Part shown: piece after piece, positions 11,256 through 22,322 of the stretch
Layout: every line of letters starts with the position of its first letter
Numbering within the stretch: position 1 is the first letter of the stretch
DNA from: Chrysogorgia sp. JL179-B06
Lineage: Eukaryota > Cnidaria > Anthozoa > Scleralcyonacea > Chrysogorgiidae
Assembly (NCBI GenBank): GCA_035772405.1
Contig: JAYKKM010000193.1
Coordinates: forward strand, 1,100,001 to 1,164,000
DNA: 64,000 bases
Direction of reading: 5' to 3'
Made by a program: the position numbers and the translations under genes
Notes under the pieces: generated by a model
Database searches by the model: none
What the model was told of the DNA's origin: nothing
Seen by the model: only the letters and a program-made list of their open reading frames with translations

Positions 11256-11450
11256 CTATGACGTGGATACTGTATAATGACTTATTGAAGAAGCCTGTAT
11301 AACTTTGGGATTATGTAACGAAATCATGAAAGTGTGTGTGCGTCCCATGATTCTAAACCTACTAAGTTACGTTTAGAGTGATTTGATTTGCTAATCCCAA
11401 ATATATACATGCATTCAGTAAGTCATTATACAGTATGACGTAATAGTGAG
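11256..11450. repeat. inverted-repeat element (TACTGTATAATGACTTA arms)
   Basis: atactgtataatgacttatt at 11266 is mirrored by agtaagtcattatacagtat near 11436, and tttgggatta near 11305 by taatcccaaa near 11396. Arms of about 50 bp with gaps; no coding capacity. Confidence 0.6.
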
Positions 11451-11726
11451 GATATTTACATATCAAACAAATCTTAATATGTCAAGAACAAAGTGAGATA
11501 TGGAAGAGTTGTAAACCCCAACCATTATGATTTCTATTTCAAACTGAATTTTTCACTGCATAAACACTTTAAGTAATCCCAGTTTCTTATTGATTTTGTT
11601 CTTTATATATACTCGAAGGATTCGAAGGATTTTTGGGTATATTAAGCTCTCGAAGGACTCCCGGTGACCACCGTACACTGTTGGCTTGACAGCACAGTTA
11701 TTTTGGCATATCTAGATTGTACCAAG

Positions 11727-11768
11727 CTACACTGATGAGCTGTGAAACAGCGAAACACGTGTCTGTAG
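11727..11768 (+). ncRNA. type I hammerhead ribozyme
   Basis: All invariant parts are present in order: stem I 5' strand CTACA, core CTGATGA (11732-11738), stem II GCTGT-GAA-ACAGC (5 perfect pairs, triloop), core GAAA (11752-11755), a minimal stem III CAC/GTG, the cleavage triplet GTC ending at C11763, and stem I 3' strand TGTAG. Stem I extends past an internal loop (caag/att) by GTAC/GTAC, the layout in which type I hammerheads make loop-loop contacts. Very short stem III is characteristic of hammerheads in Penelope pseudo-LTRs, retrozymes and SINE-like elements. Predicted role: self-cleavage of a retroelement transcript. No second copy is seen nearby. Confidence 0.75.
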
Positions 11769-11928
11769 ATTGTACTATTACGCTGCTTCACTTCGGTGTT
11801 GTTGAGCACTCTGTGAAGTTGGTGTAGGTGTCCTTTAGCGATAATGCAACGCCCACCACCCTTGTGGTAGTTTGAGCACTCTGGCCCTATATATATACAG
11901 AACTCGTGACTATAGGCCTCTCGGCAAC
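11769..11928 (+). other. non-coding body between hammerhead and tRNA-like segment
   Basis: Contains two copies of a GAGCACTCTG word (11806, 11874) and no ORF. With the hammerhead upstream and the tRNA-like A box downstream it may be the body of a small ribozyme-bearing retroelement; this is inference. Confidence 0.3.
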
Positions 11929-11985
11929 GGCTTCCGTAGCTCAGTGGTCAGAGCACTGCACTAGCATCGCAGGGTAGCTGAAGTG
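11929..11985 (+). repeat. tRNA-like segment (SINE head), not a functional tRNA
   Basis: cttccgtagctcagtggtcagagcactgc has a good D-arm/A box (TAGCTCAGTGG), and the next bases form an anticodon-like loop CTAGCAT inside a weak stem. The T-arm/B box (GGTTCRANYCC) is missing, so it cannot be a working tRNA gene. Best read as the degraded head of a tRNA-derived SINE. Confidence 0.5.
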
Positions 11986-12905
11986 AAAGTCGTTAGAGAG
12001 GTCTTGGCCGTTGCACTTGCAGTCAATTAAAGTGATGAGTTCGATGAGTTGTTAGAGAGACGCAATCTTAGAACGACTTTGTGTGTGTGCTTGGATCAGA
12101 AGATTCTTGCACAACTGCAGGAGAAGTTGTAAGATTGTCGGGTCCATCCACCAACTAAATGCAGGTGGATTCTATACGTGAACAAGATCGTGCCAAAAAC
12201 ATACCAAACGCGGTCTGATTGGGGAAAATTTATAAAAATATATATTCGGGCAAATTTAACTACCCTCCCCCCAAAAAGTGGGTTCGCAACGCCCCTGCAT
12301 CCTGCTACATATTTTACTTTACAGAAACAGATTGGTACAAACACGTACCTGACACGTACCTTATATGTTGGCCACAACTTCAGCTTGATTTCACTCCAGC
12401 ATTCGTCAAAGTGGCACCCTTCTAATTTTGCCATACCTAACCAGTATATGATGCTGTAAGTTAAACATAATATGTAGGTGCCACTCACTCATGATGGTGA
12501 GGAATAATTACCATTGCATAGCAGAAAAACGTTGCTTGTAAGCATCAGCCCGTATTATTTTTACATGCATTATAAGTAAAGCATATACTTTATATATAGC
12601 TTCCATATACACAACAAACAGCAATTAATTGGGAAATCGTATGCAACTAGAATAGAGTTGGGCATAATCAAGGTCATGTTGTTGACATGTTATGTTTCCC
12701 ACGCTTCTTTCATGTTCCAATTTCCCTTCATCAAAATTCAGGGCTGTCGCGAACGCGTTTGAGCATGGGGTGTGAGCAGGGCGCTTATATACAAGCGACC
12801 TGGGTGTGAGTATTAAATTTGCCGACAAATGGGCGTGGTCATTGGGTGTGGTCATTCAAAAGTAAAGTACATATAACCCACAAACTCATACTGTTCATGG
12901 ACTAA
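11986..12905. other. no gene seen
   Basis: Open frames of 60-130 codons occur on both strands but they overlap each other and show no recognisable domain or codon bias. I see no supported gene, RNA or repeat structure. Confidence 0.5.
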
Positions 12906-13067
12906 AGAAATACCTAATGGTTTCCATGTTTGAAAAAAGAGGCGGAAAGTTGCGAGATTGGAGAAAAGCATAAAAAACACGACCCGCTAGGCGAGTGTTT
13001 TTTAGCTTTTCGAAAGTCGAGCAACTTGGATCACAATCCAAACACGGAAAAACCATTAGGTATTTAT
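12906..13067. repeat. palindromic MITE (AAATACCTAATGGTTT ends)
   Basis: aaatacctaatggtttccat at the left and accattaggtattt at the right are inverted, as are aaaaaacac / gtgtttttt around the central CGCTAGGCG. Total ~160 bp; a compact non-autonomous DNA transposon. Confidence 0.7.
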
Positions 13068-13659
13068 TTTATAAAATAATACAAGAGAACGAGCAGAAAA
13101 ACTTAAGGAAATTTTTGGTAGGAAATTTCCGTGTTTGGATGGCTTGATCCAAAAGAAAGACTATTCAGTTGAATCCAGAATCCAGTGAAGTGGTTTCCAG
13201 CACATCCCTATTAATGACCCATGCACCGGGGCCATGCCACCCCTGCATGTAGTTGATTGAATAAGGCAAGAAGTAAAAATATTATATTAAACAATTAAAT
13301 AAATTAAACAATTTGCATATTATTAATAAAGTTAGCTGTGAATACTAGTCTGCATCTGGTAACTAGGCAAAACCAAAAAAACCTTGGTTTCCGGTCTCCC
13401 GACCGGTTTTTATTTAAATTTTGAGAAGCCTGGGCCCGAGTTTCAGCTTGATTTGCATCATGGGATAGCAAACATGGCTGCCGATCCAGGCAGCATCCTC
13501 AAGATTAGCGTGGTTTAGTAAAACCTATTGTTCGTCCATGCAATGTTTGTAAAAAAAAAAAGAAAAAAAAAAAGAAAGAAAAACCGACCTACCCTACCTA
13601 TTACCTAATTGTTTTCAGCATGAAATAGGAAACCCAGGTATTTTTTTGGCCCTATTTAA
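13068..13659. other. no gene seen
   Basis: AT-rich spacer with an A-rich run at 13549-13582. Nothing else supportable. Confidence 0.5.
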
Positions 13660-13997
13660 AGCGTCATGAGTTGCGCATGCTCAAGTAGTGAAGTCTGTTT
13701 TTCGTCGAGGGGTCCTTCGACCTTTGGCATGCACGCCATAATCGAATCCATGGTAAGTGAAACAAATTGGTGTTGTAGTGTAACAAGTTATGTAAGCTTA
13801 TATCTTAGACAATAGAACGTTATTCTACTTTAAGACAAAGGACAATGTAAGGTGGAGTTTCCGGACGAAGCCTAAGATAGTAATTGCCTTGGTGTTAGAC
13901 CGAGGAGTGTGCATATGACGGCCGAGAGCGAAGGTCGTATGTAAGTTTAAGAGGTTATAAATAAAAAGGAGTGTTCTCCCAAGACTCGACACGTTAC
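13660..13997 (+). mobile_element. 5' LTR and primer-binding region of a Ty3/Gypsy element
   Basis: The gag start at 14024 is preceded by attggtggcaacgg (about 13998-14012), the typical position and style of a tRNA primer-binding site just after a 5' LTR ending ...ttaca. Upstream sequence with TATAAATAAAAAGGAG (13957-13972) would be U3/R. The left LTR edge is uncertain (a TG near 13664), and no 3' LTR is in the window because the element is truncated at 18.38 kb. Confidence 0.5.
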
Positions 13998-14023
13998 ACA
14001 TTGGTGGCAACGGTAAAATAAAT

Positions 14024-14072
14024 ATGGCAAGTTCAATTCTTCCTACAAAGTTTGATGGTGACGATGTTTTGC
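14024..14072 (+). pseudogene. Ty3/Gypsy gag, first codons
   Basis: ATGGCAAGTTCAATTCTTCC opens a reading MASSILPTKFDGDDVL directly after the primer-binding site and is cut off by the LINE tail inserted at ~14073. It resumes after 14878. Start chosen because it is the first ATG after the PBS and the K-F-D-G-D motif is typical of gag N termini. Confidence 0.6.
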
Positions 14073-14878
14073 CCTATTTATTTTATTTATTTACGAGTAT
14101 TTACAGAGGATAAAAAACATTTCAGTGTATTACAAAACTGTTATCAATATGTGTCCTCTCTCTCCCAATATATATATATAAATATATATAAATGTTTACA
14201 TGAAAAAAGTAGCAAATAGAATTAAGAATATTATAATACAATAAAAAGCTAAAAATAGTAAAAATGCCAAATACTAATAGTTAAAAAATACTACAAAAAT
14301 GTTCGTTTAAAAGCTTGAGGAATTCGTTGTAATCATATTCTCGTCTAATTTCAATTGGTAAATCGTTATATATTTTCGCACCCGAATAGTAAAATGACTG
14401 TTTCCGCGAATTCTAATTTTACTTTTGGAAGTTTTAAAATACATGAATTGTTTCTCGTATTTACTCTGTGGTTGTTAATTTCAAAGTACTGGTCAAAGTT
14501 GGTGCACATCCGATTGTCCAGGCATTTTCTTACTATGGTACACGACTGCTTGTGTAGGATCTGGATGATGGATGGTACTCGATTGCTATCTGTATAATTA
14601 ATTATAGTTTTCGCTCGGCGTTCAATCGATTGAAATTTATTCAACTGAGTTTTCGAGAACTGTAACTTCAGTAACCCTGTGTACGTCATGACTGGCAAAA
14701 TCATTGATTGATAAATCTTGATTGCAGCATCTGGGGTAACGTGGTGTCGTAACTTGGATAGAAGCTTTAAGCGATTGCAACACTTTTTGTAGGCCGCATC
14801 GAAATTTTCTCCTAACGTAAGACTTTTATCTAACACATGACCAAGGTACGTGCATGTAAGTATCTGTGTTGTTGATCA
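14073..14878 (-). pseudogene. 5'-truncated LINE (RT C-terminal region) inserted in gag
   Basis: Minus-strand ORF 14836-14366 has LDKSLTLGENFDAAYKKCCN, LLSKLRHHVTPDAA, IYQSMILPVMTYTG and FQSIERRAKTI: the thumb and C-terminal region of a CR1/L2-type reverse transcriptase. The 3' UTR runs to a TTTATTTATTT (AAATA on the minus strand) tail at 14075-14093. The catalytic domain is missing, so it inserted as a truncated copy. Gypsy gag coding is interrupted on both sides. Confidence 0.75.
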
Positions 14879-15660
14879 ATACACTGGCGAATAGATGGGA
14901 AGACGAGGAGAAGATAAAGAAACTTCCAGCTTTTCGTCGTGGACGCGCCGCCAGTCACTTTTATGCGATCCCTGATGACGAGAGGTCTACCTACGCCGCG
15001 GCCGCCAAAAAGTTAAAAGAAGCTTTATGCCCACTAGTGGAAAGCGAGAAATTTTTTTGCGCAATTCGACGCCCGTATGCTGTGCCATGGCGAAGACCCA
15101 GCTGTTTACAAATGGGAACTCGAGCAACAAAGCCCAACCTACACTTGCTGCCGACGCCAAAACTGCTCTTCTGGCTCGACAATTCATGCGTGGACTTCCA
15201 AGTGGCATCAAAGGCAAGTTGATCGAACACAACCCGACTGCATCTCTGCCCGACATGTTGAGTTTCGTACAACGTTTCCGCGCAGTCGAAGGCTACTCCT
15301 CCCACGCCACAAGCGCGAGCACCGCTACCACCTCAACGACCAACTCAGACATCGAAAAGCTCGTTGGCCTAATTACCGATATTGCCTCCCGACAGACACG
15401 GTTAGAAGACCAAATGCAAGAATCCAACAGGTTCTACGCTGCAGCTAGTCAGTCCAACAGCCGGCGAGCAGACAAGTCCTGTTACACATGTGGTAAACCT
15501 GGTCATATCGCCCGTGATTGTCGCAGTGATAGCCGCCAACGGAACTCTTTTGACCGAACTGCCGTGCGTTGCTACCAATGCCAAGGGTAGGAACATTTCG
15601 CCCGCGACTGTGACAGTTCTTTAAACTACCAAGGGGAGTCTCGAGAAACAGGACAGTAGA
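14879..15660 (+). pseudogene. Ty3/Gypsy gag (capsid and zinc knuckles)
   Basis: Contains NRWEDEEKIKKLPAFRRGRA, ALCPLVESEKFF, HGEDPAVYKWELEQ and LARQFMRGLPSGIKGKL, a Gypsy capsid pattern, followed by two zinc knuckles. The first, CYTCGKPGHIARDC (CX2CX4HX4C), is intact. The second, CYQCQG-stop-EHFARDC, carries a TAG inside the knuckle. At least two frameshifts (near 15050 and 15125) separate the capsid pieces. When intact the protein packages element RNA in virus-like particles. Dead copy. Confidence 0.75.
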
Positions 15661-16691
15661 TCACCCCGAAGCAAGTAAGACCTGTAGTGAAAAAATTTAA
15701 CGGTAGTGTTTGTAATGACAGTTTGCCTGTGCATCCGTTTGTGGAATGTTACATTGATGGTGTACGAGTCCGTGCACTTGTAGACACGGGATCAATGAGA
15801 TCCTTTATTAATGATAAGATTCACGCTATTATTGATTTTGACTGCCTTCGGTTAGATAAATCACCATCAGAACGGTGTACTTCAATTACGGGTGGGGACT
15901 TAAATATCTTAGGGGAAGTTTCAGGAAGTGTAAAATTTGTTCACCAGCGACATAGCTATAAGGGTAGTTTTCTTGTAAGTAACAACATACGCTACGACTG
16001 TGTTTTGGGATGGGACTTTATTACGCAACATCATTTAGGCGTGCGAGGGGTTTTTCGGGAGGGTCGAAGCAGTTATCAGTTAGTTGGGGTCCACGGGAAA
16101 ACCCCAATACAGGAGGAGCATCCAGCAGTGAAGGTACAATCGAATGGTGTTGTGACTTCTCACCTAAATCCACCAAAAACTCCCCCAAAAGACTCTCGCG
16201 GGGATAGTGCTGTGCTTGTGCAATCTCAGTTGAAAGGTGTTAAGAAAGTAATCTTGGGCGAAGGAGTGGCAATTCCGGCTCGGACGGAAATGATTGTTGA
16301 AGGTAAGGTACAGACAAAAGATGTCTTACAGGTTGGCATGGTGTCATCTTGTCATTCTGCAAGTGTTGGTCATTTAAGAGGTCTGCATGTGGCTCATTTA
16401 GTCGTTACGCCAGTAGGTAAGTGTGTGCCAATACGAATCGCCAATACATCTAGTGAGACCGTAGAGTTACCTATAGGTTGCAAATTGGCTGAATTTTGCC
16501 CTTTAATTGAACCCGTTAGTATTACAGATGACAATGCAGGTAATATTAGTTGTAGTTCAGTTAAAGCAGATAACCTTACAGCAAAAATCGAGGCAACCGT
16601 AGATCCCGCATTGAGTAGTGAAGACAAACAACAGCTAAAAGAAGTGTTAACGGAGTTTAGGGAAGTTTTTAGCGAAACAATTAGTCAGTTA
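15661..16691 (+). pseudogene. Ty3/Gypsy pol, aspartic protease part
   Basis: An open frame follows gag with the retropepsin signature VRALVDTGSMRSFINDKI (catalytic D-T-G) and YDCVLGWDFI, the usual second protease motif. A linker then runs to REVFSETISQLK, which normally leads into the reverse transcriptase. It is cut there by the LINE tail at 16692. This is the best preserved stretch of the element (about 335 codons without a stop). Confidence 0.75.
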
Positions 16692-17140
16692 AAATGGGTC
16701 CCAAATCACTCACTAATCTTTTTTCATACAAAAGTGAGAAAACAAATTACAACCTTCGGGACATTTCAAGTGGTCTTAGTTTACCAAAACCGCGTACTAA
16801 CAATATGAAAAATAGTTTCATGTATGACGGAGCCAACCTTTGGAATTCTATTCCAAAGGAAATTAGGGAAAGCAAAACTCTTTCTTCCTTTCGAAATAAA
16901 ATCACTGCTCACATCATTGACATAGAGTAATAAATAACTTGACGTGCCTGTAAACTAAGATTCTAATAACGTTCTTATCATATAAATAATTTAATATTCT
17001 ACCTCATATATTATTATATTCTACTGTAAATAGCTCTTAATATCATTCTTTATGTAACATTTTTCTATTTTTGCACACGCCCCTCGTGGAAATCAGCTTC
17101 GGTTGACGGGGCCAGCGTGTATAAATAAAGTTTCTATCTA
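16692..17140 (+). pseudogene. LINE 3' end inserted in Gypsy pol
   Basis: Short ORF with YNLRDISSGLSLPKPRTNNM, DGANLWNSIPKEIRES and SFRNKITAHI, the conserved C-terminal tail of CR1/L2-type LINE ORF2. A 3' UTR follows and ends with TGTATAAATAAAGTTTCTATC. Gypsy pol resumes immediately downstream, which fixes the insertion. Confidence 0.75.
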
Positions 17141-18375
17141 GACAAACGTAGTGCATCACAAGATTGACACCGGCAATAATCAACCAATTAAGCAGCGCCC
17201 CAGACGAGTGCCATATGCATTTAGGGATGAAGCGAACAGACACATTGCGGAGATGTTAGATCAGGGAATTATACGCCCCAGTACCAGTCCGTGGTCAAGC
17301 CCTATCGTCTTAGTCCGAAAAAAGTCCGGTGAAATTCGCTTTTGCGTTGACTATCGCAAACTGAATCACATTACACACGAAATGACGCTCATCCGTTGCC
17401 CAGGGTAGACGACTTATTAGATTCGGTTGGTAATGCCAAATACTTTACAACCCTCGACCTGAAAAGTGGTTATTGGCAAATTCCAGTCCACCCTGACGAT
17501 CGTGATAAAACGGCTTTTGCAACGCATATAAAGCGGCCTGTATGAGTTTAATCGAATGCCTTTTGGATTAGCGACTGCACCCGCCACATTCCAACGCGCC
17601 ATGGCACTAGTTCTAGCGGGTCTTACCTACAGTATTTGCCTTTGCTATTTAGACGACGTAATAGTGTTTAGTAGCACTATCACAGAGCACTGTGACAGAT
17701 TAAGAACGGTTTTGTCTCGTTTCCACGAGTACAACCTTCGACTAAACCTATCGAAATGCACGTTCGCAGCTCAGCAGGTTCACTATTTAGGACACATGAT
17801 CTCCGAAGAAGGTGTTAGTCCAGTTCTCTCGAAAGTCGAAGCGATAAAACAAATTCCTGTCGCTCGCTGCGTGAAAGACGTCCGAAGTTTCCTAGGTCTG
17901 ACAGGCTACTATCGCCGTTTTATAAAGAATTATCATGCCAACATTTCTGCGCCACTGACAAAACTGACAACCAAAGCAAGCGCGAAAAAGTTCGAATGGA
18001 CGCAAGAATGCGAAACTGCTTTTAAAAAACTTCAGAATTCTTTGTTGTGCACCGGTGTTAATTTATCCTAAATTCGACAGGGAGTTTATTTTGCAAACAG
18101 ACGCATCAGACGCTGGACTAGGTGCGGTATTGTCACAACTTGATGACAACGGTACAGAACGGCCGGTAGCATATGCGTCAAAAGTTCTTTCTTCCCGAGA
18201 AAGAAAATACTGTACAACAGAAAAAGAAGTGCGGTTATATTTGGTGTTCGCACTTTTCGTATTTACTTATTAGGTCGGCCATTTAAGGTAATCACAGACC
18301 ACAGTGCACTGACATGGCTCTACAACATAAACTTGAAAGGACGATTAGAGCGGTGGGTTATGGAGTTACAATAAT
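17141..18375 (+). pseudogene. Ty3/Gypsy pol, reverse transcriptase and RNase H
   Basis: RT motifs in order: PRRVPYAFRDEANRHI, WSSPIVLVRKKSGEIRFCVD, YFTTLDLKSGYWQIPV, MPFGLATAPATFQRAM, CYLDDVIVFS (catalytic YLDD), HYLGHMISEEGV and FLGLTGYYRRFI. RNase H begins LQTDASDAGLGAVLSQ and reaches VITDHSALTWL. Frameshifts occur near 17404, 17530, 18050 and 18230. The match stops at ~18375, so RNase H is incomplete and integrase, chromodomain (if any) and 3' LTR are absent. Confidence 0.8.
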
Positions 18376-18477
18376 CACCTCTCGTAAGAGTGGATCTAAT
18401 GCGGGGTTTTCTAGCTTAAAATATACTGAGCAAAGTCACTATCACTGCAGTAATTACATCCAGTCAAGCATTTCGCA

Positions 18478-18630
18478 TCAATCCATAACTGGTATATCGT
18501 TTCGGTCAAGTAGACCTTTTATGGGAATCGTTCCATCTTTTCTTGGTTTCTTTACATTGATCCTGAACTTCTTCTTGCGACCGGAGTTCTCTCGCTTTTC
18601 GCCATGCGATTCACCGAGTATAGACGCCAT
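18478..18630 (-). CDS. orphan 50-codon ORF next to a pogo-like end
   Basis: Minus-strand ATG at 18630 to TGA at 18478: a very basic short protein (GEKRENSGRKKKFRIN, then KKPRKDGTIPIKG). I do not recognise it. It sits between the truncated Gypsy element and a 3' flank (to 18842) ending tgccaagtcgacttatatac...aaatatggta, which resembles the termini of pogo/Tigger-type DNA transposons. It may be the first exon or N terminus of a transposase. No splice or further coding is seen. Confidence 0.3.
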   Translation of the reverse strand: MASILGESHGEKRENSGRKKKFRINVKKPRKDGTIPIKGLLDRNDIPVMD

Positions 18631-18659
18631 TTTGAATCGTAAGGCAACTTGAAAAAATT

Positions 18660-18842
18660 CAGGCTGATTTTTTCAAGTTCGCGCACATGCACAAATCATC
18701 ACGCTGCCCCTTTAATTGGAGCTTGGACTCGATCAACTTATACTCTGGGTTTTGTAGAAATCACAATTTGGTAAAAAAATAAGGTCAATAAGGGGTCAAC
18801 TTATATGCCAAGTCGACTTATATACACCAGGAAATATGGTAG
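18660..18842. mobile_element. probable pogo/Tigger-like terminus
   Basis: Repeated cgactTATAYGCCRAGTCGACTTATA-style words (gatcaacttatactctg, gtcaacttatatgccaag, tcgacttatatacacc) end in GGAAATATGGTA. This subterminal-repeat pattern is common in pogo-family elements. The opposite terminus is not found. Confidence 0.4.
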
Positions 18843-19894
18843 ACTAATTGTTATTAGACAAATTACCAGAGTTTACTGCTTGATTGGTGCAAAAACTATT
18901 ATTCGCACCAGTTCTTTTGCAGTCTTGCTACGTTTTTCTGTTTTTCGAGATATATATCGTATATATAGTAAAGGTGAACCATGTGTTTCACCGTTGAAAT
19001 GACATATTATTGACATTGTTGACATTCCCCCAGGCTTTTAGCCAGGCGGCCACGTTCTATGGACGGCCACGTTTGAAAAGACGTTCTTTGTGAGCCCGCG
19101 GTACCCACGCCCGCAAAGAACGTCTGCGCAGGATTAGGACGCTACTTTTTGTATGGACTTCATATGGATGGTCTAAGCAAAATATTTTCCTCAAACAACA
19201 ACTTACAGCTTCCCCCTTTCTAATGTTTCTTGATTTCTGTTAATTTCTGCTGTTTAATTTAGCTATTGTGTAGGTTTTGTTACTAATTTTTGTCAAGAAC
19301 ATGTAGATACACTACAGTATGCATGACGATTGATTGTGATATCGATTTAACATATATGTATATGCTTTGACATGAAGTAGAAAAAACGTTGTTTAATAAA
19401 ACGTTGTTTAATAAAACGTTGTTTAATACGTTTGATAATTCTGAATTCTCACTTGCTCACGCACACCAACATTTTTTCGTAGCCATCATGCCCACCAAAA
19501 TGTTTGGATGATCAGTTTTGAAATCCTGGCTAAAAGCCTGCATTCCCCAATGATTTTTGATCTTTTAAATCTTGACTATTAATTTATACTCTTTTTGAAA
19601 GAACACTTTTTGAAAGAACACTTTTTGAAATATCACTTGTCAAGACATCCTTGTGAGAAATGGGCCTATTTTTCTAGAGGTCCTGGAGCTGCCAATCGTT
19701 CCCACCTTAATCCAACACTCATGGCTATACAGTATAACCAGGTGTTTACACAAGGCCAGCCTAATCTTGCCTTAATCTTATTCTTACAACTTTTAGAAGA
19801 TGGATCAGCCATAGACATTAGATTATGAGAAGTCAGATTTTTTGCATGCGAAATCAGGCTGAAGTAAAGTCAGGATTCAGGAATCAGGCTGAAG
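18843..19894. other. no gene; small tandem duplications
   Basis: Non-coding. About 19384-19428 holds three copies of the 15-mer aaaacgttgtttaat; 19594-19629 holds repeats of tttttgaaagaacac. A hairpin (aagacgttctttg / caaagaacgtct) lies at 19078-19126. Confidence 0.6.
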
Positions 19895-20170
19895 CAGTGG
19901 CGGCACTACGTGGGCTCCCACAAAGTGACGGCATATGTAGGGGTGCCGGGAGATTCTCCGCCGTAAATTTATGGTCTCTGAAATGGCATTTCCTGCAATT
20001 TGAGAGCTCTTTTGAGTAAAATCTAAAGACCACAAATCACTTTTTTTGTAGTGTATCCATTATTTTTAAGAAAATATTATTAATAATAGCACCATTAATA
20101 AAAGGAGGGCCCCCTTGGCCTATGTGCCCTGGTGCGGCGCACCATTTGCACACCCGTAGTGCCGCCACTG
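19895..20170. mobile_element. hAT-type MITE with 8-bp target duplication
   Basis: 276 bp starting CAGTGGCGGCACTACG and ending CGTAGTGCCGCCACTG, perfectly inverted over at least 16 bases. It is flanked by the identical 8-mer GGCTGAAG on both sides (19887-19894 and 20171-20178). The 8-bp duplication and CAGTGGC ends are diagnostic for the hAT superfamily. No transposase, so it was mobilised in trans. Confidence 0.9.
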
Positions 20171-22074
20171 GGCTGAAGTGTTCATGGGTCAGCCGGCATG
20201 AACTGAAGCTACTGTGTTAACTGAATCTCAGGCTGGACCGACGCAGACAACCTACAGGCAAAACACTTCATTTGAACTAAACTCAGACTGACATGAACTG
20301 GGCCGGCCTCACATAAACACTGGTCTAAACTGCACAAAGAACACCATGCATGTATGATAATATATATTATTTTCTAAAGACCATTTCTTTGTCCTCATTT
20401 TAATGAATATATATTATATTGATAGATTGACAAATGATCTTGAATTTCAGAAATTTTTTTTCAGAAAGTAGTGCTCAAGTGAAATTGATAAAGTAGACGG
20501 TGAATAACAACTGAAACAACACGAAGGCCGTAGGCGTGATACATCTAGGGGAGGTCCGGGGGCATGCCCCCCATGGAAAAATTTTGAAATCTAGGTGATT
20601 TTACAGAATTCTGAGGATTATAAAACGTCGTATAAAATGCACAAAAAAAAAAACACATTTCAGGACTTTGAATCAATATAATATAGTCGTTTTAGAATCT
20701 TTGGATTATTCTATATTTCCGATTTTGAAATTCTGAAGAACAGAAGATGAATTCTCTTAAAATTATAAATACAATGCCATTTTGCTTTTTGAACACACAT
20801 AATTAAATACACACAACATCAGTCAGTAATCTTATCTAAATGCTGGAGTCCAACTGAACAAAGATGTAAACTGTCGATACGCTGGTAGAAGGACTTAATT
20901 TTTTCTTAGACAAAGAAAAGTAGACGGCGAACATTTAGGAAGTAGACGGCGAACTTCTTTGCCGGTCACCGGCTCCTAATGAGAACCCTGAATAGTATTA
21001 ATTTGTTTTTAGCCTGGGGGGAGGGGCATTATAACTCCATTTGTCAAAAAAGAAGAAAAAGCCGGTGATAAGTGCATAATACTACCCTTCAACCCTGCCC
21101 TCCAAAATTTCTAGTTGCACCACTGCTCGTGAGTCTTAACACAGCTTTTCTGCAATTTGATTGGTTCCTGGGTGGGCTTTACAAACCCGTAAAGACCGGT
21201 CATTACAAAACAACTGAAAAGTTTTAAAAAATTGTGAAAATATTGTGCAAATGCAAGAAATTTAAAAGAGCCATATAATAAAAAACCTTATTATTAACCT
21301 TGTTTGGTCAGTCTTTATGGCAAAATATTCCTGCCCTAATTGGCCTTTTTGCACAGACCTCGCCAAGGGCGGTGGAAGCAGGGGGGTTTGCAGTGGGGGT
21401 AGCTGCCCCCACAAAACCTAAAGTGTGGGGGCATCGCCCCTATGATTGAGCCCAGCCTTATACTCATAATTTATGAGTATACTGATCGCAAGAGACACAC
21501 ATGTCTTAATCGCATGATAATATAGGATGGCAAATTAGGCCCAAAAACTAATGTTCAGGACTTCAGGATGAATTAAGAGTACATTTATGATGAAAGATTA
21601 ATATACATTATAGGAAGATTTTATTAAAAACGATTAAACATCAACAATAATCAATACGAAAAACTGTGCACATATGAAAGCTTGTGTGTCTATGTAGATT
21701 GTAAAATTTTGTGATTTTTTCTCCTTATATTTCCCTGAAAACTGGTCCCAAAATACAGGAAATGCTGTTTCTGAGACTTTTCCTTGGGTGCACATCCTGC
21801 AGGACCCCCTAGATGTCTCGGGCCTTACAACCCTCTAGCCTCCTCCACAGGCAACTATGTGGATTTATTTAGCTTCTTTTAATTTTCCTAAGTCAAATAG
21901 CTTCTTCACAATCGCTATACTTCCCTGCAATCCCAGCGAAAACATTGCTTGTATAGCCTTCTAAGTGGTTTGACTTGGAAAAAAGAAGCCACAGAGTTGC
22001 TTTTCCACCCATCACCCCCCCCCCCCCCCCATTTTAACTGGATTCGCTAAGACCTCCCGCTCGGTTAATTAACA
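20171..22074. other. no gene seen
   Basis: Long non-coding stretch. A 'ggggcatgccccc' segment (20545) and 'gggggcatcgcccc' (21427) resemble ends of old hAT-like elements, but no matching partners or target duplications can be found. A C homopolymer lies at 22015-22030. Confidence 0.5.
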
Positions 22075-22172
22075 ATTATACCATGAGCTTGAGCCATATA
22101 TGAGCTAATAGCCAACCAGGCGCGAAGTTGGCTATTAGTTCATATACGACAAGAGCGAATGGTATAATTGTT
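22075..22172. repeat. palindromic MITE
   Basis: aattataccat...catatatgagctaatagccaac is mirrored by gttggctattagttcatata...atggtataatt around CAGGCGCGAA. The hairpin is ~95 bp. Confidence 0.7.
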
Positions 22173-22322
22173 TTATTGTATAGCCAAACACTTAGTTCGG
22201 GGGTTTCTTTATGAACCCCATCAATTTCAGCTTTTTCTGCCTAAAACATGACGCCATCTTGTTTTTTCTCTACTGCTAGGATATGAGTTGATAGCATATA
22301 GTAGAGGCGAGATAGCTAATAT

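Noticed and set aside
11929..11985. Functional tRNA-Ala gene
   Set aside because: D-arm and an anticodon-like loop are present, but there is no T-arm/B box and no paired acceptor stem.
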